From positions 372,001 to 436,000 of the forward strand of contig NZ_NKYE01000002.1 of the NCBI RefSeq assembly GCF_002262875.1: a DNA stretch of 64,000 nucleotides. Reading direction: 5' to 3'. The number at the start of each line of letters is the position of its first letter. Position 1 is the first letter of the stretch. Source of the DNA: Amycolatopsis antarctica (lineage in GTDB: Bacteria; Actinomycetota; Actinomycetes; Mycobacteriales; Pseudonocardiaceae). The notes beneath the pieces were generated by a model. It did not search any database. It had not been told where the DNA came from and saw nothing but the letters and a program-made list of their open reading frames with translations. The position numbers and the translations under genes were made by a program. Positions 40,703 to 48,513 of this stretch are shown piece by piece.

Positions 40703-41245
40703 TCAGACCTGCGCGCCACTGTCCGGGTCGGCACCGTCCGGTGGGCCCTGTTTGACGCGCAGGAGCAACAGTGTGATGCCCGAGGCCAGCGCCAGCATGC
40801 CGAGGGGCAGACCGACCGAGGAGGAGAGACCGATCACCCCGGGGGCGATCAGCAGCAGCAGCCCGACGACGAAGAACAGCAGCACGACGAACGCGCCCTT
40901 GCGCGGGCGGGGCAGTGGGGGAGGTTCGGGCGGCACGTAGTGCTCGTCGTCGTCCGCCGGATCACCGCCGAGCACGGTCGAGTCCCATTCGGCGCCGCCG
41001 GTGCGCCAGTTCGCCGCGGGGGGCGTGCTGGGCTCGGTCCGTTCCGGCAGGGTGTCCCGTTCGCCCGCGTCGGTCCTGCCGCCCGTGTCACCGGACCGTT
41101 CCCGGCGCTCGGGTCGCTCGGGTCGCTCGACGAGGTCGGCGACGCCGCCGTCGCCGCCCACGCCCTGTGCGCGCAGGCCGGCCACGATCTGCTCGAAGGT
41201 GGCGTCCACATCGTCCTGGCCGCCGTGGTCGCCGTGGTCGTCGAG
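40703..41245 (-). CDS. Membrane protein with two C-terminal helices, function unknown
   Basis: 180 aa from GTG 41245. N-terminal region is charged and disordered after a short helix (DATFEQIVAGLRAQGVG). Residues about 120-165 hold two hydrophobic segments, FVVLLFFVVGLLLLIAPGVIGL and GLPLGMLALASGITLLLL. No known domain recognised. It begins 6 nt after the esterase stop and is 38 nt before the ligase gene, so is in one operon. Confidence 0.7.
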   Translation of the reverse strand, partial: LDDHGDHGGQDDVDATFEQIVAGLRAQGVGGDGGVADLVERPERPERRERSGDTGGRTDAGERDTLPERTEPSTPPAANWRTGGAEWDSTVLGGDPADDDEHYVPPEPPPLPRPRKGAFVVLLFFVVGLLLLIAPGVIGLSSSVGLPLGMLALASGITLLLLRVKQGPPDGADPDSGAQV

Positions 41246-41250
41246 CCGGC

Positions 41251-42012
41251 TCACCGGGCGGCCGCCGGCGTGTGTGCCGCGATGAACTCGAGGCTCCGCT
41301 CGAAGATCAGCGGGGCGTCGTTGTCCAGGGTGGCGACGTGGAAGCTGTCCGGCAGCGGCAGATCGGTGATCTCGGTGCTGCTGACACCCCGCGCCACGAT
41401 CTCCGAGTTGACCGGTTCCACCACGTGGTCCACGGTCGAGTGCGCCAGCAACAGGGGCTGGGTGACCTTCGCCAGGTCGGCACGGGTGAGCCGCCACAGT
41501 TCGGCCAGGCTCGCCGCCGCGCGCACCGGCACCCGCGAGTAGGACAGTTCGGCCACGCCCGGCTTGCGGATGTCGCCGGCCACTCCCTTGATCGAGGGCA
41601 CCACCCTGGACAGCAGCGGAAGCAGCTTGACGTCCCTGCGCAGCGAGGTGACCGAGGGATTGACCAGTGCCAGTCCGCTGACGGCGGGGCCGAACTCCTG
41701 CGCGATCCGCAGGGTGAGGGTGCCGCCCATCGACTGGCCGAAGACGAAGACGGACTCGCACTCGGCGCGCAGTGCCTCGAACTCGGTGCGCACGCAGCCG
41801 TACCAGTCCTGCCAGCGGGTGCGGTTCATCTCCTGCCAGGTGGTGCCGTGCCCGGGCAGGCGCGGCCCGCGCACGGCGTGCCCGGCCTCGGTGAGCCGGG
41901 CGCCCCAGGGCCGCATACTCGCGGGGGTACCGGTGAATCCATGACACAGCAGCACCCCGACACCGGTCGACCCGATGTGCGAGAAGGGCTCCGCGCCGGC
42001 GAGCACAGGCAT
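41251..42012 (-). CDS. Alpha/beta hydrolase (carboxylesterase/monoacylglycerol lipase-like)
   Basis: 253 aa. Nucleophile elbow GQSMGG (about Ser 94), oxyanion region LLCHGFTGTPASMRPW, acid in HSTVDHVV and the His in SFHVATLD; LPGHGTTWQEM is also diagnostic. It resembles Bacillus carboxylesterase Est30 and related thermostable lipases. Start ATG 42012 fits the fold (MPVLAGAEPFSHIG) and has GAGG nearby. Likely short-chain ester or monoacylglycerol hydrolase; natural substrate unknown. Confidence 0.9.
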   Translation of the reverse strand: MPVLAGAEPFSHIGSTGVGVLLCHGFTGTPASMRPWGARLTEAGHAVRGPRLPGHGTTWQEMNRTRWQDWYGCVRTEFEALRAECESVFVFGQSMGGTLTLRIAQEFGPAVSGLALVNPSVTSLRRDVKLLPLLSRVVPSIKGVAGDIRKPGVAELSYSRVPVRAAASLAELWRLTRADLAKVTQPLLLAHSTVDHVVEPVNSEIVARGVSSTEITDLPLPDSFHVATLDNDAPLIFERSLEFIAAHTPAAAR

Positions 42013-42215
42013 CCTCGATCGCCTTCCGTTGGGCGTGTCCTGCCCCCATGTTCGCACGGGTCGGCCCCGGGGTCGCCCCCGTGCCGGAGGTGATTCGCCG
42101 GGCCCGGTACGGACCCTTGTCCCGGGGCCGGTCGCCGGGCGGGTTGCGGTCCCGTCCCGGACGTCCGTCGCTGTGTGAGATCGGTCGCCCGGCCGTCTCA
42201 TCCGCGTATCAGCCG

Positions 42216-42245
42216 TTGTGCGGTTGCCGTCGCGGTTCGTACTGT
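42216..42245 (+). promoter_or_regulatory. Candidate sigma-70 promoter of the acyltransferase gene
   Basis: TTGTGC (42216-42221), 18-nt spacer, TACTGT (42240-42245), matching TANNNT. It lies about 45 nt before the GTG in the divergent gap shared with the esterase gene. Confidence 0.45.
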
Positions 42246-42290
42246 TGAGGATCGGCGGGGTGGACGAATCTGCGAGGAGGACCTGACGCG

Positions 42291-43061
42291 GTGCTGTATT
42301 GGCTGATGAAGTACGTGCTGCTCGGCCCGGTGCTGCGGCTGCTGTGGCCGACCAGGGTCACCGGCACCGAGAACATCCCCGAGAATGGTGGCGCGATCAT
42401 CGCCAGCAACCATCTCGCCGTCGCCGACTCCTTTTTCATGCCTCTGCACGTCCGGCGGATGGTCACGTTTCCGGCGAAGCAGGAGTACTTCACCGAGAAA
42501 GGTGTGAAGGGCCGTCTGAAGAAATGGTTCTTCAGCGGGCTCGGACAGATTCCGATCGACCGTTCCGGCGGCTCCGCGGCGCAGGCGGCGCTGGACACGG
42601 CGATCCGGGTTCTGCGCGACGGGCACCTGCTCGGTATCTACCCGGAGGGCACGCGGTCCCCGGATGGCAGGCTGTACAAGGGAAAGACCGGAGTCGCGCG
42701 GGTCGCCCTCGAAGCGGACGTGCCCGTGGTGCCGGTCGCCATGATCGGCACCGACAAGGTCAATCCGATCGGTTCGAAGATGTGGTGGCCGCGCAGGCTC
42801 GAGATCAGGTTCGGCGCCCCGCTCGACTTCTCCCGGTACGACGGGCTCGTCGGTGACCGGTTCGTCGAAAGGTCCATCGCCGACGAGATCATGTATTCGC
42901 TGATGGAACTGTCCGGTCAGGAATACGTGGACATCTACGCCGCCAGGGCGAAGGAACTCGCCGCCGCCGACGCGGCCGGGGTCCGTCCCGCGGTGCCGGC
43001 GCAGCCCTCCGCGCCGGTCGCCGGTGACGCCGCCAGGGTGCCGGAGTCGAAGGCGAGCTGA
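42291..43061 (+). CDS. plsC: 1-acyl-sn-glycerol-3-phosphate acyltransferase (PlsC-like)
   Basis: 256-aa membrane-associated acyltransferase. Block I SNHLAVADS (NHx4D), block III PEGTRSPDGRLYKGKTG and block IV VVPVAMIGTDKV are intact. Residues 1-20 form a membrane-binding helix. It makes phosphatidic acid or a related acyl-lipid. In M. tuberculosis the equivalent Rv2182c lies in the same block as the ArsA-like and exoribonuclease genes. GTG 42291 has GAGGAGG 10 nt upstream. Confidence 0.93.
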   Translation: MLYWLMKYVLLGPVLRLLWPTRVTGTENIPENGGAIIASNHLAVADSFFMPLHVRRMVTFPAKQEYFTEKGVKGRLKKWFFSGLGQIPIDRSGGSAAQAALDTAIRVLRDGHLLGIYPEGTRSPDGRLYKGKTGVARVALEADVPVVPVAMIGTDKVNPIGSKMWWPRRLEIRFGAPLDFSRYDGLVGDRFVERSIADEIMYSLMELSGQEYVDIYAARAKELAAADAAGVRPAVPAQPSAPVAGDAARVPESKAS

Positions 43062-43112
43062 TCGGGCGCACCGGCCGTCCCGGGCGTCGCCGGGTCCCAC
43101 TAGGGTGCATCG

Positions 43113-43610
43113 GTGCGATTCTTCTACGACACCGAGTTCATCGAGGACGGCGTGACCATCGACCTGGTCTCGATCGGGGTCGTCGACGCACGGGGGCGGG
43201 ACTTCTACGCCGTGTCCACCGACTTCGATCCGGGCAGGGCCGGGCCGTGGGTGCGGGAGAACGTGCTGCCGAAGCTGCCGTCACCGTCGGACCCGTCGTG
43301 GCGCAGCCGGGAACGGATCCGCGCCGATCTGCTCGACTTCTTCGGCAAGCCGCCGGGCGGGATCGAGTTGTGGGCCTGGTTCGCCGCGTACGACCACGTG
43401 GCGCTCGCCCAGCTCTGGGGTGCCATGCCCGCGTTGCCCCGCCAGCTCCCGCGTTTCACCCGTGACCTGCGGCAGCGCTGGGAGGACGTCGGCAAGCCGA
43501 AACTGCCGACTCCGCCGACCGACGCCCACGACGCACTGGCCGACGCCCGGCACAACCTGGAGCGCTGGCAGGTCATCGAGGACGCCCGCAGGCACCGCTT
43601 TCTCCGCTGA
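43113..43610 (+). CDS. RNase AS, 3'-5' exoribonuclease (Rv2179c-like)
   Basis: 165-aa DEDD-type exonuclease. The N-terminus MRFFYDTEFIEDGVTIDLVSIG carries the first acidic pair, with WFAAYDHVALAQLWG for exoII and PTDAHDALADARHNL for exoIII, the DEDDh His included. It matches M. tuberculosis RNase AS, which trims RNA polyadenosine. Gene order relative to plsC and the DAHP synthase corresponds to Rv2182c-Rv2179c-Rv2178c. Likely acts on RNA tails in the cytosol. Confidence 0.93.
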   Translation: MRFFYDTEFIEDGVTIDLVSIGVVDARGRDFYAVSTDFDPGRAGPWVRENVLPKLPSPSDPSWRSRERIRADLLDFFGKPPGGIELWAWFAAYDHVALAQLWGAMPALPRQLPRFTRDLRQRWEDVGKPKLPTPPTDAHDALADARHNLERWQVIEDARRHRFLR

Positions 43611-43615
43611 GTCCC

Positions 43616-43637
43616 TCCGCCCGGCGCGCCGGGCGGA
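43616..43637. terminator. Perfect 22-bp palindrome after RNase AS gene, followed by AAAA
   Basis: TCCGCCCGGCG is followed directly by CGCCGGGCGGA, a stable hairpin 5 nt past the stop codon, then AAA and TG. A good terminator on the plus strand despite no T-run. Confidence 0.72.
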
Positions 43638-43713
43638 AAATGACTCGCCGCCGCGCGCGGCGGTCTCCTAGAGTCCGCTCCGGCCCGGACGGCCGGTGGA
43701 AAGGGGAGACGGC

Positions 43714-44214
43714 GTGCTGCCGCTGACCGAGAACGAGATCAGGGGATCGTTCGTCAACTGCTCCAAGGGAGAAGCCAAGGGGCTGACGTTGCCGTCCCCG
43801 CTCGACGGCGCCGACTGGCCGAACCTGGACTTCCTCGCCTGGCGGGACCGTCGCGCGCCGGAACGCGGATACCTGGTGCTGCGCCGGGACGACGAGCTGG
43901 TCGGCGTCGCGCTGCGCGCGACCACCCCGCCGCGAAGCCGGCTGCGCGCGTCGATGTGCTCGGTGTGCCTCACCGTGCACGGGGCGGTGGACGTCGCCCT
44001 GTTCTCGGCGAGGCGGGCGGGCCGCGCGGGCAAGAACGGCAACACCGTCGGCACCTACCTCTGCGCGGACCTCGCCTGCTCGCTCTACGTCCGCAGGCTG
44101 CGCAGGGTGGAGGTGCCGCAGGGCAACGAGAGCGTCACCGTCGACGAGCGGATCGCCCGCCTCGACGCGAACCTGCACGCGTTCGTCGGCGACGTGCTCG
44201 CCACCCGGTCCTGA
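43714..44214 (+). CDS. FBP-domain (FusB-like, EF-G-binding) treble-clef zinc protein
   Basis: 166 aa. The FBP C-terminal treble-clef motif is visible as MCSVCLTVHGAVDVALFSARR (about 91-111) with the partner cysteines in GTYLCADLACSLYVR (about 118-132). Upstream NEIRGSFVNCSKGEAKGLTLP is also typical. FusB homologues bind EF-G and release it from stalled ribosomes (fusidic acid tolerance); the housekeeping actinobacterial versions are uncharacterised. GTG 43714 fits AGGGGAG 7 nt upstream. Convergent with the DAHP synthase, 4 nt apart. Confidence 0.85.
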   Translation: MLPLTENEIRGSFVNCSKGEAKGLTLPSPLDGADWPNLDFLAWRDRRAPERGYLVLRRDDELVGVALRATTPPRSRLRASMCSVCLTVHGAVDVALFSARRAGRAGKNGNTVGTYLCADLACSLYVRRLRRVEVPQGNESVTVDERIARLDANLHAFVGDVLATRS

Positions 44215-44218
44215 AGCC

Positions 44219-45307
44219 TCACCGGCGGGCCCGCACCGCACCTGCCAGTTCGTCGAGGAGCGCGGCCGTCGTGTCCCAGCCCATGCAGGCGTCGGTGATG
44301 CTGCGCCCGTAGTCCAGGCCCTCCGGGTGGCCGAGTTCAAGGTCCTGCCTGCCGCTCTCGATGAAGCTCTCCAGCATCAGTCCGGCGACTCCGTGCTCGC
44401 CGTCCGCGAGCCTTCCGGCCAGTTCCCGTACGACGTCCGCCTGCCGCGTGTGGTCCTTGCCGCTGTTGCCGTGGCTGGCGTCGACGATGACCCGCTCGGG
44501 CAACCCGGCCGCGCGCAGCCGGCCGAGTGTCTCCCGCACGGTCGCCGCGTCGTGGTTGGGTCCTTCGGTGCCTCCGCGCAGGATGACGTGGCAGTCGGGG
44601 TTGCCCGCCGTGGTGACCAGTGCGGCGACCCCGTCGGCGTTGACGCCGGGGAACACGTGGCTCGCGGCCGCGGCGCGGGTGGCGTCCACGGCCACCTGCA
44701 CGTCGCCCTCGGTCGAGTTCTTGATCCCGACCGGCATCGACAGCGCGCTGCAGAGTTGCCGGTGCACCTGGCTCGCTGCGGTCCGCGCGCCGATCGAGCC
44801 CCAGGTGACGGTGTCGGCGATGAACTGCGGCGTGATCGGATCGAGGAACTCGCAGCCCACCGGCAGGCCCAGCGCGGAGACGTCCAGCAGCAGCTTCCGC
44901 GCGATCCGCAGGCCCTGGTTGACGGTGAAGCTGCCGTCCATGCCCGGATCGTTGATCAGGCCCTTCCAGCCCAGCGTCGTCCGGGGCTTCTCGAAGTAGA
45001 CGCGCATCACGATGTGCAGGTCGTCGCGCAGGGCCTCGGCCCGCGCGGCCAGCCTGGTGGCGTAGTCGAGGGCGGCGGCCGGGTCGTGCACGGAGCACGG
45101 GCCGACCATCACGAGCAGCCGGTCGTCCCGGCCGTCGAGGATGTCCACGGTCTCCGCCCTGCCCTGGGCGACCGTTTTCGCGGCGGCGGCGTCGAGGGGG
45201 TGTTCCTGCCGTAGCAGGGCCGGCGGGATCAGCGGACTCATGCCGGTGGTGCGCTGGTCGTCCAGCGCCGCACCGGATGCGCGCGCGGGGCCTGCGATGA
45301 ACGTCAT
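44219..45307 (-). CDS. aroG: 3-deoxy-7-phosphoheptulonate (DAHP) synthase, class I
   Basis: 362 aa. Condenses PEP and erythrose-4-phosphate, entry to the shikimate path. Class I (E. coli AroF/G/H-like) motifs: VMVGPCSVHDPAAALDYA, VMRVYFEKPRTTLGWKGLINDP, IGARTAASQVHRQLCSAL, KNSTEGDVQVAVDA and VDASHGNSGKDHTRQ. The M. tuberculosis enzyme at the matching spot is class II, so this represents a different isozyme. ATG 45307 has GAAGGAAG upstream, and a 17-codon reading frame with Trp and Tyr overlaps it (TGA/ATG), possibly an attenuator. Confidence 0.95.
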   Translation of the reverse strand: MTFIAGPARASGAALDDQRTTGMSPLIPPALLRQEHPLDAAAAKTVAQGRAETVDILDGRDDRLLVMVGPCSVHDPAAALDYATRLAARAEALRDDLHIVMRVYFEKPRTTLGWKGLINDPGMDGSFTVNQGLRIARKLLLDVSALGLPVGCEFLDPITPQFIADTVTWGSIGARTAASQVHRQLCSALSMPVGIKNSTEGDVQVAVDATRAAAASHVFPGVNADGVAALVTTAGNPDCHVILRGGTEGPNHDAATVRETLGRLRAAGLPERVIVDASHGNSGKDHTRQADVVRELAGRLADGEHGVAGLMLESFIESGRQDLELGHPEGLDYGRSITDACMGWDTTAALLDELAGAVRARR

Positions 45308-45357
45308 GACGGGCTTCCTTCGTTCGGGAGCCTTGGCAGGTACAGCCAACCCGTCAT
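45304..45357 (-). CDS. Putative leader peptide of DAHP synthase (MTGWLYLPRLPNEGSPS)
   Basis: A 17-codon ORF from ATG 45357 with its TGA overlapping the aroG ATG (ATGA). It contains Trp and Tyr codons, two of the amino acids made from the DAHP path. The RNA can form TTGGC/GCCAA (45333-45349) over these codons and GGCT/AGCC around the aroG ribosome site. An analogous Phe-rich leader (AroR) is known before aroF in Corynebacterium. Only one Trp and one Tyr codon are present, so its regulatory value is uncertain; a chance ORF cannot be excluded. Confidence 0.4.
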   Translation of the reverse strand: MTGWLYLPRLPNEGSPS

Positions 45358-45361
45358 CCGT

Positions 45362-45385
45362 CGAGCCGGCGTCGTGCCCGGCTCG
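45362..45385 (-). promoter_or_regulatory. Hairpin just before the putative DAHP synthase leader ORF
   Basis: CGAGCCGG and its complement CCGGCTCG flank an 8-nt loop, 5 nt upstream of the leader ATG on the minus strand. It could influence translation of the leader. The rest of the 45386-45592 divergent gap shows only weak -10-like hexamers. Confidence 0.35.
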
Positions 45386-45592
45386 GGTGAGGTCGTCAGC
45401 GCACAGGGTCGCCGGCGGGCCCACCCGGGGCCGGCCTGCTGAACCACTGATAGCGCTGCACGGACGCCACTGTAGCAGCGCGTGGACCGCCCCTGCACCG
45501 ATCAAGTGGATGCCGCTACCCTTGCGGCGACGCTGTGAGCCACGACATAAGGCTGCGACTTTCCAGCCATGACTGACGAGAGGTGCGTACGC

Positions 45593-46618
45593 ATGCGAAT
45601 CGGGGTGCTGACCGGCGGCGGAGACTGCCCGGGTCTGAACGCGGTGATCCGTGCGGTGGTGCGCAAGGGCATCGACGCGCACGGCTGGGACGTCATCGGG
45701 TACCGCAGCGGCTGGCAGGGACCGATGACGGGGGAGTCCAAGCCGCTCGGACTGGACTCCGTCGAGGACATCCTCACCCGCGGCGGCACCATCCTCGGTT
45801 CCTCGCGCACCAACCCGTACAAGGCCGACGGCGGGGTCGAGCAGATCCGCGCGACCTTGGCGAAGGACGGGGTCGACGCGCTGATCGCCATCGGCGGGGA
45901 GGACACGCTCGGCGTCGCGAAGCGGCTCACCGACGACGGTATCGGTGTCGTCGGCGTGCCGAAGACCATCGACAACGATCTCGGTGCCACCGACTACACC
46001 TTCGGCTTCGACACCGCGGTGCACATCGCGACCGAGGCCATCGACCGGTTGCACACCACCGCCGAGTCGCACCACCGTGCGCTCGTCGTCGAGGTGATGG
46101 GCAGGCACGCGGGCTGGATCGCGCTGCACTCCGGTCTGGCCGGCGGGGCGAGCGTGATCCTGGTGCCGGAGCGGCAGTTCTCGGTGCCGCAGGTCGTCGA
46201 GTGGGTGGAGCGGAGGTTCGAGCGCGAGTACGCGCCGATCATCGTCGTGGCCGAGGGCGCGCTTCCCGAGGGTGGCGCGGAGATGTTGCAGAGCGGGGAG
46301 AAGGACGCTTTCGGGCACGTCCGGCTCGGCGGCATCGGCACCTGGCTCGCCGAGGAGATCGCGCAGCGCACCGGCAAGGAGTCGCGCGCGGTGGTGCTCG
46401 GGCACACGCAGCGCGGCGGCACTCCCACCGCCTACGACCGCGTGCTCGCCACCCGGTTCGGCCTCAACGCCGTGGATGCCGTGGCGGACAAGGACTTCGG
46501 CACGATGGTCGCGTTGCGGGGCACCGATATCGTTCGCGTCAAGCTGTCCGAGGCAACGGCGGAACTCAAGACGGTTCCCGCCGAGCGCTACGCCGAGGCG
46601 GAGGTCTTCTTCGGCTGA
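45593..46618 (+). CDS. pfp: Phosphofructokinase with pyrophosphate-type active site
   Basis: 341 aa. MRIGVLTGGGDCPGLNAVIRAVV is the canonical start; SRTNPYK, GVPKTIDNDLGATDYTFGFDTA, VEVMGRHAGWIAL and GHTQRGGTPTAYDR follow. The two residues that set phosphoryl donor are Asp104 (GGEDT) and Lys124 (PKTIDND); ATP enzymes have Gly at both, PPi enzymes Asp and Lys. It should therefore be PPi-dependent, like Amycolatopsis methanolica PFK, and reversible. ATG 45593 (GAGAGG upstream) is preferred over 45569. Confidence 0.92.
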   Translation: MRIGVLTGGGDCPGLNAVIRAVVRKGIDAHGWDVIGYRSGWQGPMTGESKPLGLDSVEDILTRGGTILGSSRTNPYKADGGVEQIRATLAKDGVDALIAIGGEDTLGVAKRLTDDGIGVVGVPKTIDNDLGATDYTFGFDTAVHIATEAIDRLHTTAESHHRALVVEVMGRHAGWIALHSGLAGGASVILVPERQFSVPQVVEWVERRFEREYAPIIVVAEGALPEGGAEMLQSGEKDAFGHVRLGGIGTWLAEEIAQRTGKESRAVVLGHTQRGGTPTAYDRVLATRFGLNAVDAVADKDFGTMVALRGTDIVRVKLSEATAELKTVPAERYAEAEVFFG

Positions 46619-46928
46619 GGCGACGGCGGCGTGCCGGGTCGCTGCCGTGCTTTCTTGGCGGCCCGGCCCGGCCCGGCCCGGCGCGCTGCCGGCCGGAAGT
46701 TGTTCCCGCGCGCCGAAGTTGTCCACAGATGTCGCCGCGGCCCCCGGTGCGCCGCGGGCGGCGATACGCTGGCATGGGGACGCCCCCCAGGGAGCGGTGG
46801 GGGATGCCCGGCCCCGTGCCCGGGTCCGGTCCGGCGTCTGCTCTGTGCCGGTCACCGCGGCTGGCCCGTGGCTGCGCCGGTGTGTGCCGTTGGCGCGAAA
46901 GCGTTGGGGTGTATGGGTTCGCGGCCCG
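46619..46928. other. Gap with no recognised gene
   Basis: 310 bp. It holds four GCCCG units in tandem (46661-46680), GC-rich inverted sequences around GGGACGCCCCCC, and no coding frame with a convincing start. Probably contains 3' ends of both flanking convergent transcripts. No promoter-quality hexamer pair was seen. Confidence 0.5.
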
Positions 46929-48419
46929 TCAGAGCTCGGCCAGGTCGTCCAGCAGCAGAGCCGCGGCGTGGATGTCGGCCGTCAGCGGACGATCCTCCAG
47001 CCGGGCGTCCAGCCGCTCGCAGGCGAGCTCGAACGCGCCGCGCACGGGCACATCCACCAGCTCGGCCTCGCGCATCCGCAGCGCACGCACCGCTGCCACC
47101 AGTTCGCAGGCAAGCAGCCGACGGTAGGCACCTGCCGCGGCCACGGCCTGCCGTGCCGCCTGCGTGGAGAAACTGGCGTGGTCCTCGATGCCACGGGAGA
47201 CCACGGCCGTGCCGAGCGTCACCGGCAGTGCCGCCTGCCGCAGCTCGGTCAGCGCGTCGTGCGCGATGTACTCCAGAATCATCACCCCCGAACTGCCCGG
47301 CGGGCCGGACGCCAGAAACGGCCGCAGACCGGTGAACTCCGGCTCGACCAGGTCCCCGAGCCGCGCCGCGGACAACTCCGCCACCTGGTGCACCGTCGCC
47401 CGCGCCTGATCGAGCGCCGATGCCACGTAAGCGGTGTGGAAGTGCGCGTGGTGGTACGCGTCCTCGTGCGGGGCCGAGATCATCGGGTTCTCCGTGCCCG
47501 CGTTGATCTCCACCGTCAGCACCTCCCTCAGGTACCGCAGCGCGTCCAACGCGGGCCCCTGCACCTGGGGGAACGCCCGCAGGCCGAACGGGTCCTGGAT
47601 CCGCCTGCCCGGTGGTGGCGTGCTCTCCATGCCGAGCAGTCCGCGCATCCGTTCCGCGCAGGCCACCTGCCCTGGATGCGGTTTCGCCGCGTGCACCGGT
47701 GTCGCGTACGCCTCCGGGTTGCCGTCCAGTGCGATGTAGGACAACGCGGCCACGACCTGGCTGGCACCGGCCAGCCGGTCCAGCTCCACACCGGCCATGG
47801 TCGCCTCGGCGAGCGTCGCCGCGTTGCTGCTCATGAAAGCGAGCGCATCGCCCGCGTCGACCGCCACGGGCAGCACCGATCCGGTCCGCCACGCGCCTTC
47901 ACCGGCCAGCGCCAGCGCCAGCTCCGCCAGCGGCGCCAGATCGCCGGTGCCGATCGCCCCGAGCCGGTGCACCAGCGGCGAGGCACCCGCGTCGAGTGCC
48001 TCCGCCAGCGCGGTGATCACGTGTGGTGCCACCCCGGAGTGCGCGGCCAGAAGCTGGTTGAGCCGCACCAGCATCATGGCCCGTGTCTGACCGGGCGACA
48101 TCTCGTCCCCGCTGCCGCCCGCGTGGCTGCGCAGCAACCGCAAGCCGTGGGCCCGCGAGTCACCCGCCTCCACGGAGTCCTCCCTGTTGGCGCCCACCCC
48201 GGTGGTCCGGCCGTAGATCATCCGGCGGGTGCTCAGATCATCGGCCAGCGCCCACGCCCTGCCCGCCGCCGCGAGCGCCCCCGGTTCGGGCACGACCCGT
48301 ACCGGACCCGCCGCCGCAGCGGCGGCCACCACGTCCGCACAGGTCAGGTTCCGGCCATCGACGACGAGGGGCGGGGACTGGGCGGCGTCCACCGCGCCGC
48401 GGGTGACGACACTGTTCAT
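46929..48419 (-). CDS. Aromatic amino acid/histidine ammonia-lyase homologue with altered MIO triad
   Basis: 496 aa of the HAL/PAL fold: tyrosine loop MIYGRTTGVGAN (about 67-78), LVRLNQLLAAHSGV, PVHAAKPHPGQV, RIQDPFGLRAFPQVQG, EINAGTENPMI and SFSTQAARQAVAAAG. But where the family has GASGDLAPLA, which self-cyclises Ala-Ser-Gly into the MIO electrophile, this protein reads GTGDLAPLA: Ser becomes Thr and Ala becomes Gly. The rest is intact and in frame. It may lack normal lyase chemistry or form a different cofactor; aminomutase or other roles are possible. ATG 48419 is preceded by AGGCGG. Confidence 0.82.
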   Translation of the reverse strand: MNSVVTRGAVDAAQSPPLVVDGRNLTCADVVAAAAAAGPVRVVPEPGALAAAGRAWALADDLSTRRMIYGRTTGVGANREDSVEAGDSRAHGLRLLRSHAGGSGDEMSPGQTRAMMLVRLNQLLAAHSGVAPHVITALAEALDAGASPLVHRLGAIGTGDLAPLAELALALAGEGAWRTGSVLPVAVDAGDALAFMSSNAATLAEATMAGVELDRLAGASQVVAALSYIALDGNPEAYATPVHAAKPHPGQVACAERMRGLLGMESTPPPGRRIQDPFGLRAFPQVQGPALDALRYLREVLTVEINAGTENPMISAPHEDAYHHAHFHTAYVASALDQARATVHQVAELSAARLGDLVEPEFTGLRPFLASGPPGSSGVMILEYIAHDALTELRQAALPVTLGTAVVSRGIEDHASFSTQAARQAVAAAGAYRRLLACELVAAVRALRMREAELVDVPVRGAFELACERLDARLEDRPLTADIHAAALLLDDLAEL

Positions 48420-48513
48420 GCCGCCTGTGTACACCCCCGGCGGGCCGGCGTCGCCGGGCCACCGGCACGACGCCGCCCGGCGCGGCCACGGGCGGCGCGG
48501 TTACGGTGCCCGC

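Noticed and set aside
44219..44221. Class II DAHP synthase expected from M. tuberculosis synteny (Rv2178c)
   Set aside because: The motifs GPCSVHD and ARTAASQVHR and the 362-aa length are class I, so only the gene position is shared.
46661..46681. Four GCCCG repeats as a mobile element end or CRISPR-like repeat
   Set aside because: Too short and simple; ordinary GC-rich microsatellite in a gap between convergent genes.
45308..46855. Long upstream extension of the DAHP synthase frame to 46855
   Set aside because: The extension runs antisense to the phosphofructokinase gene; the family N-terminus and ribosome site fix the start at 45307.
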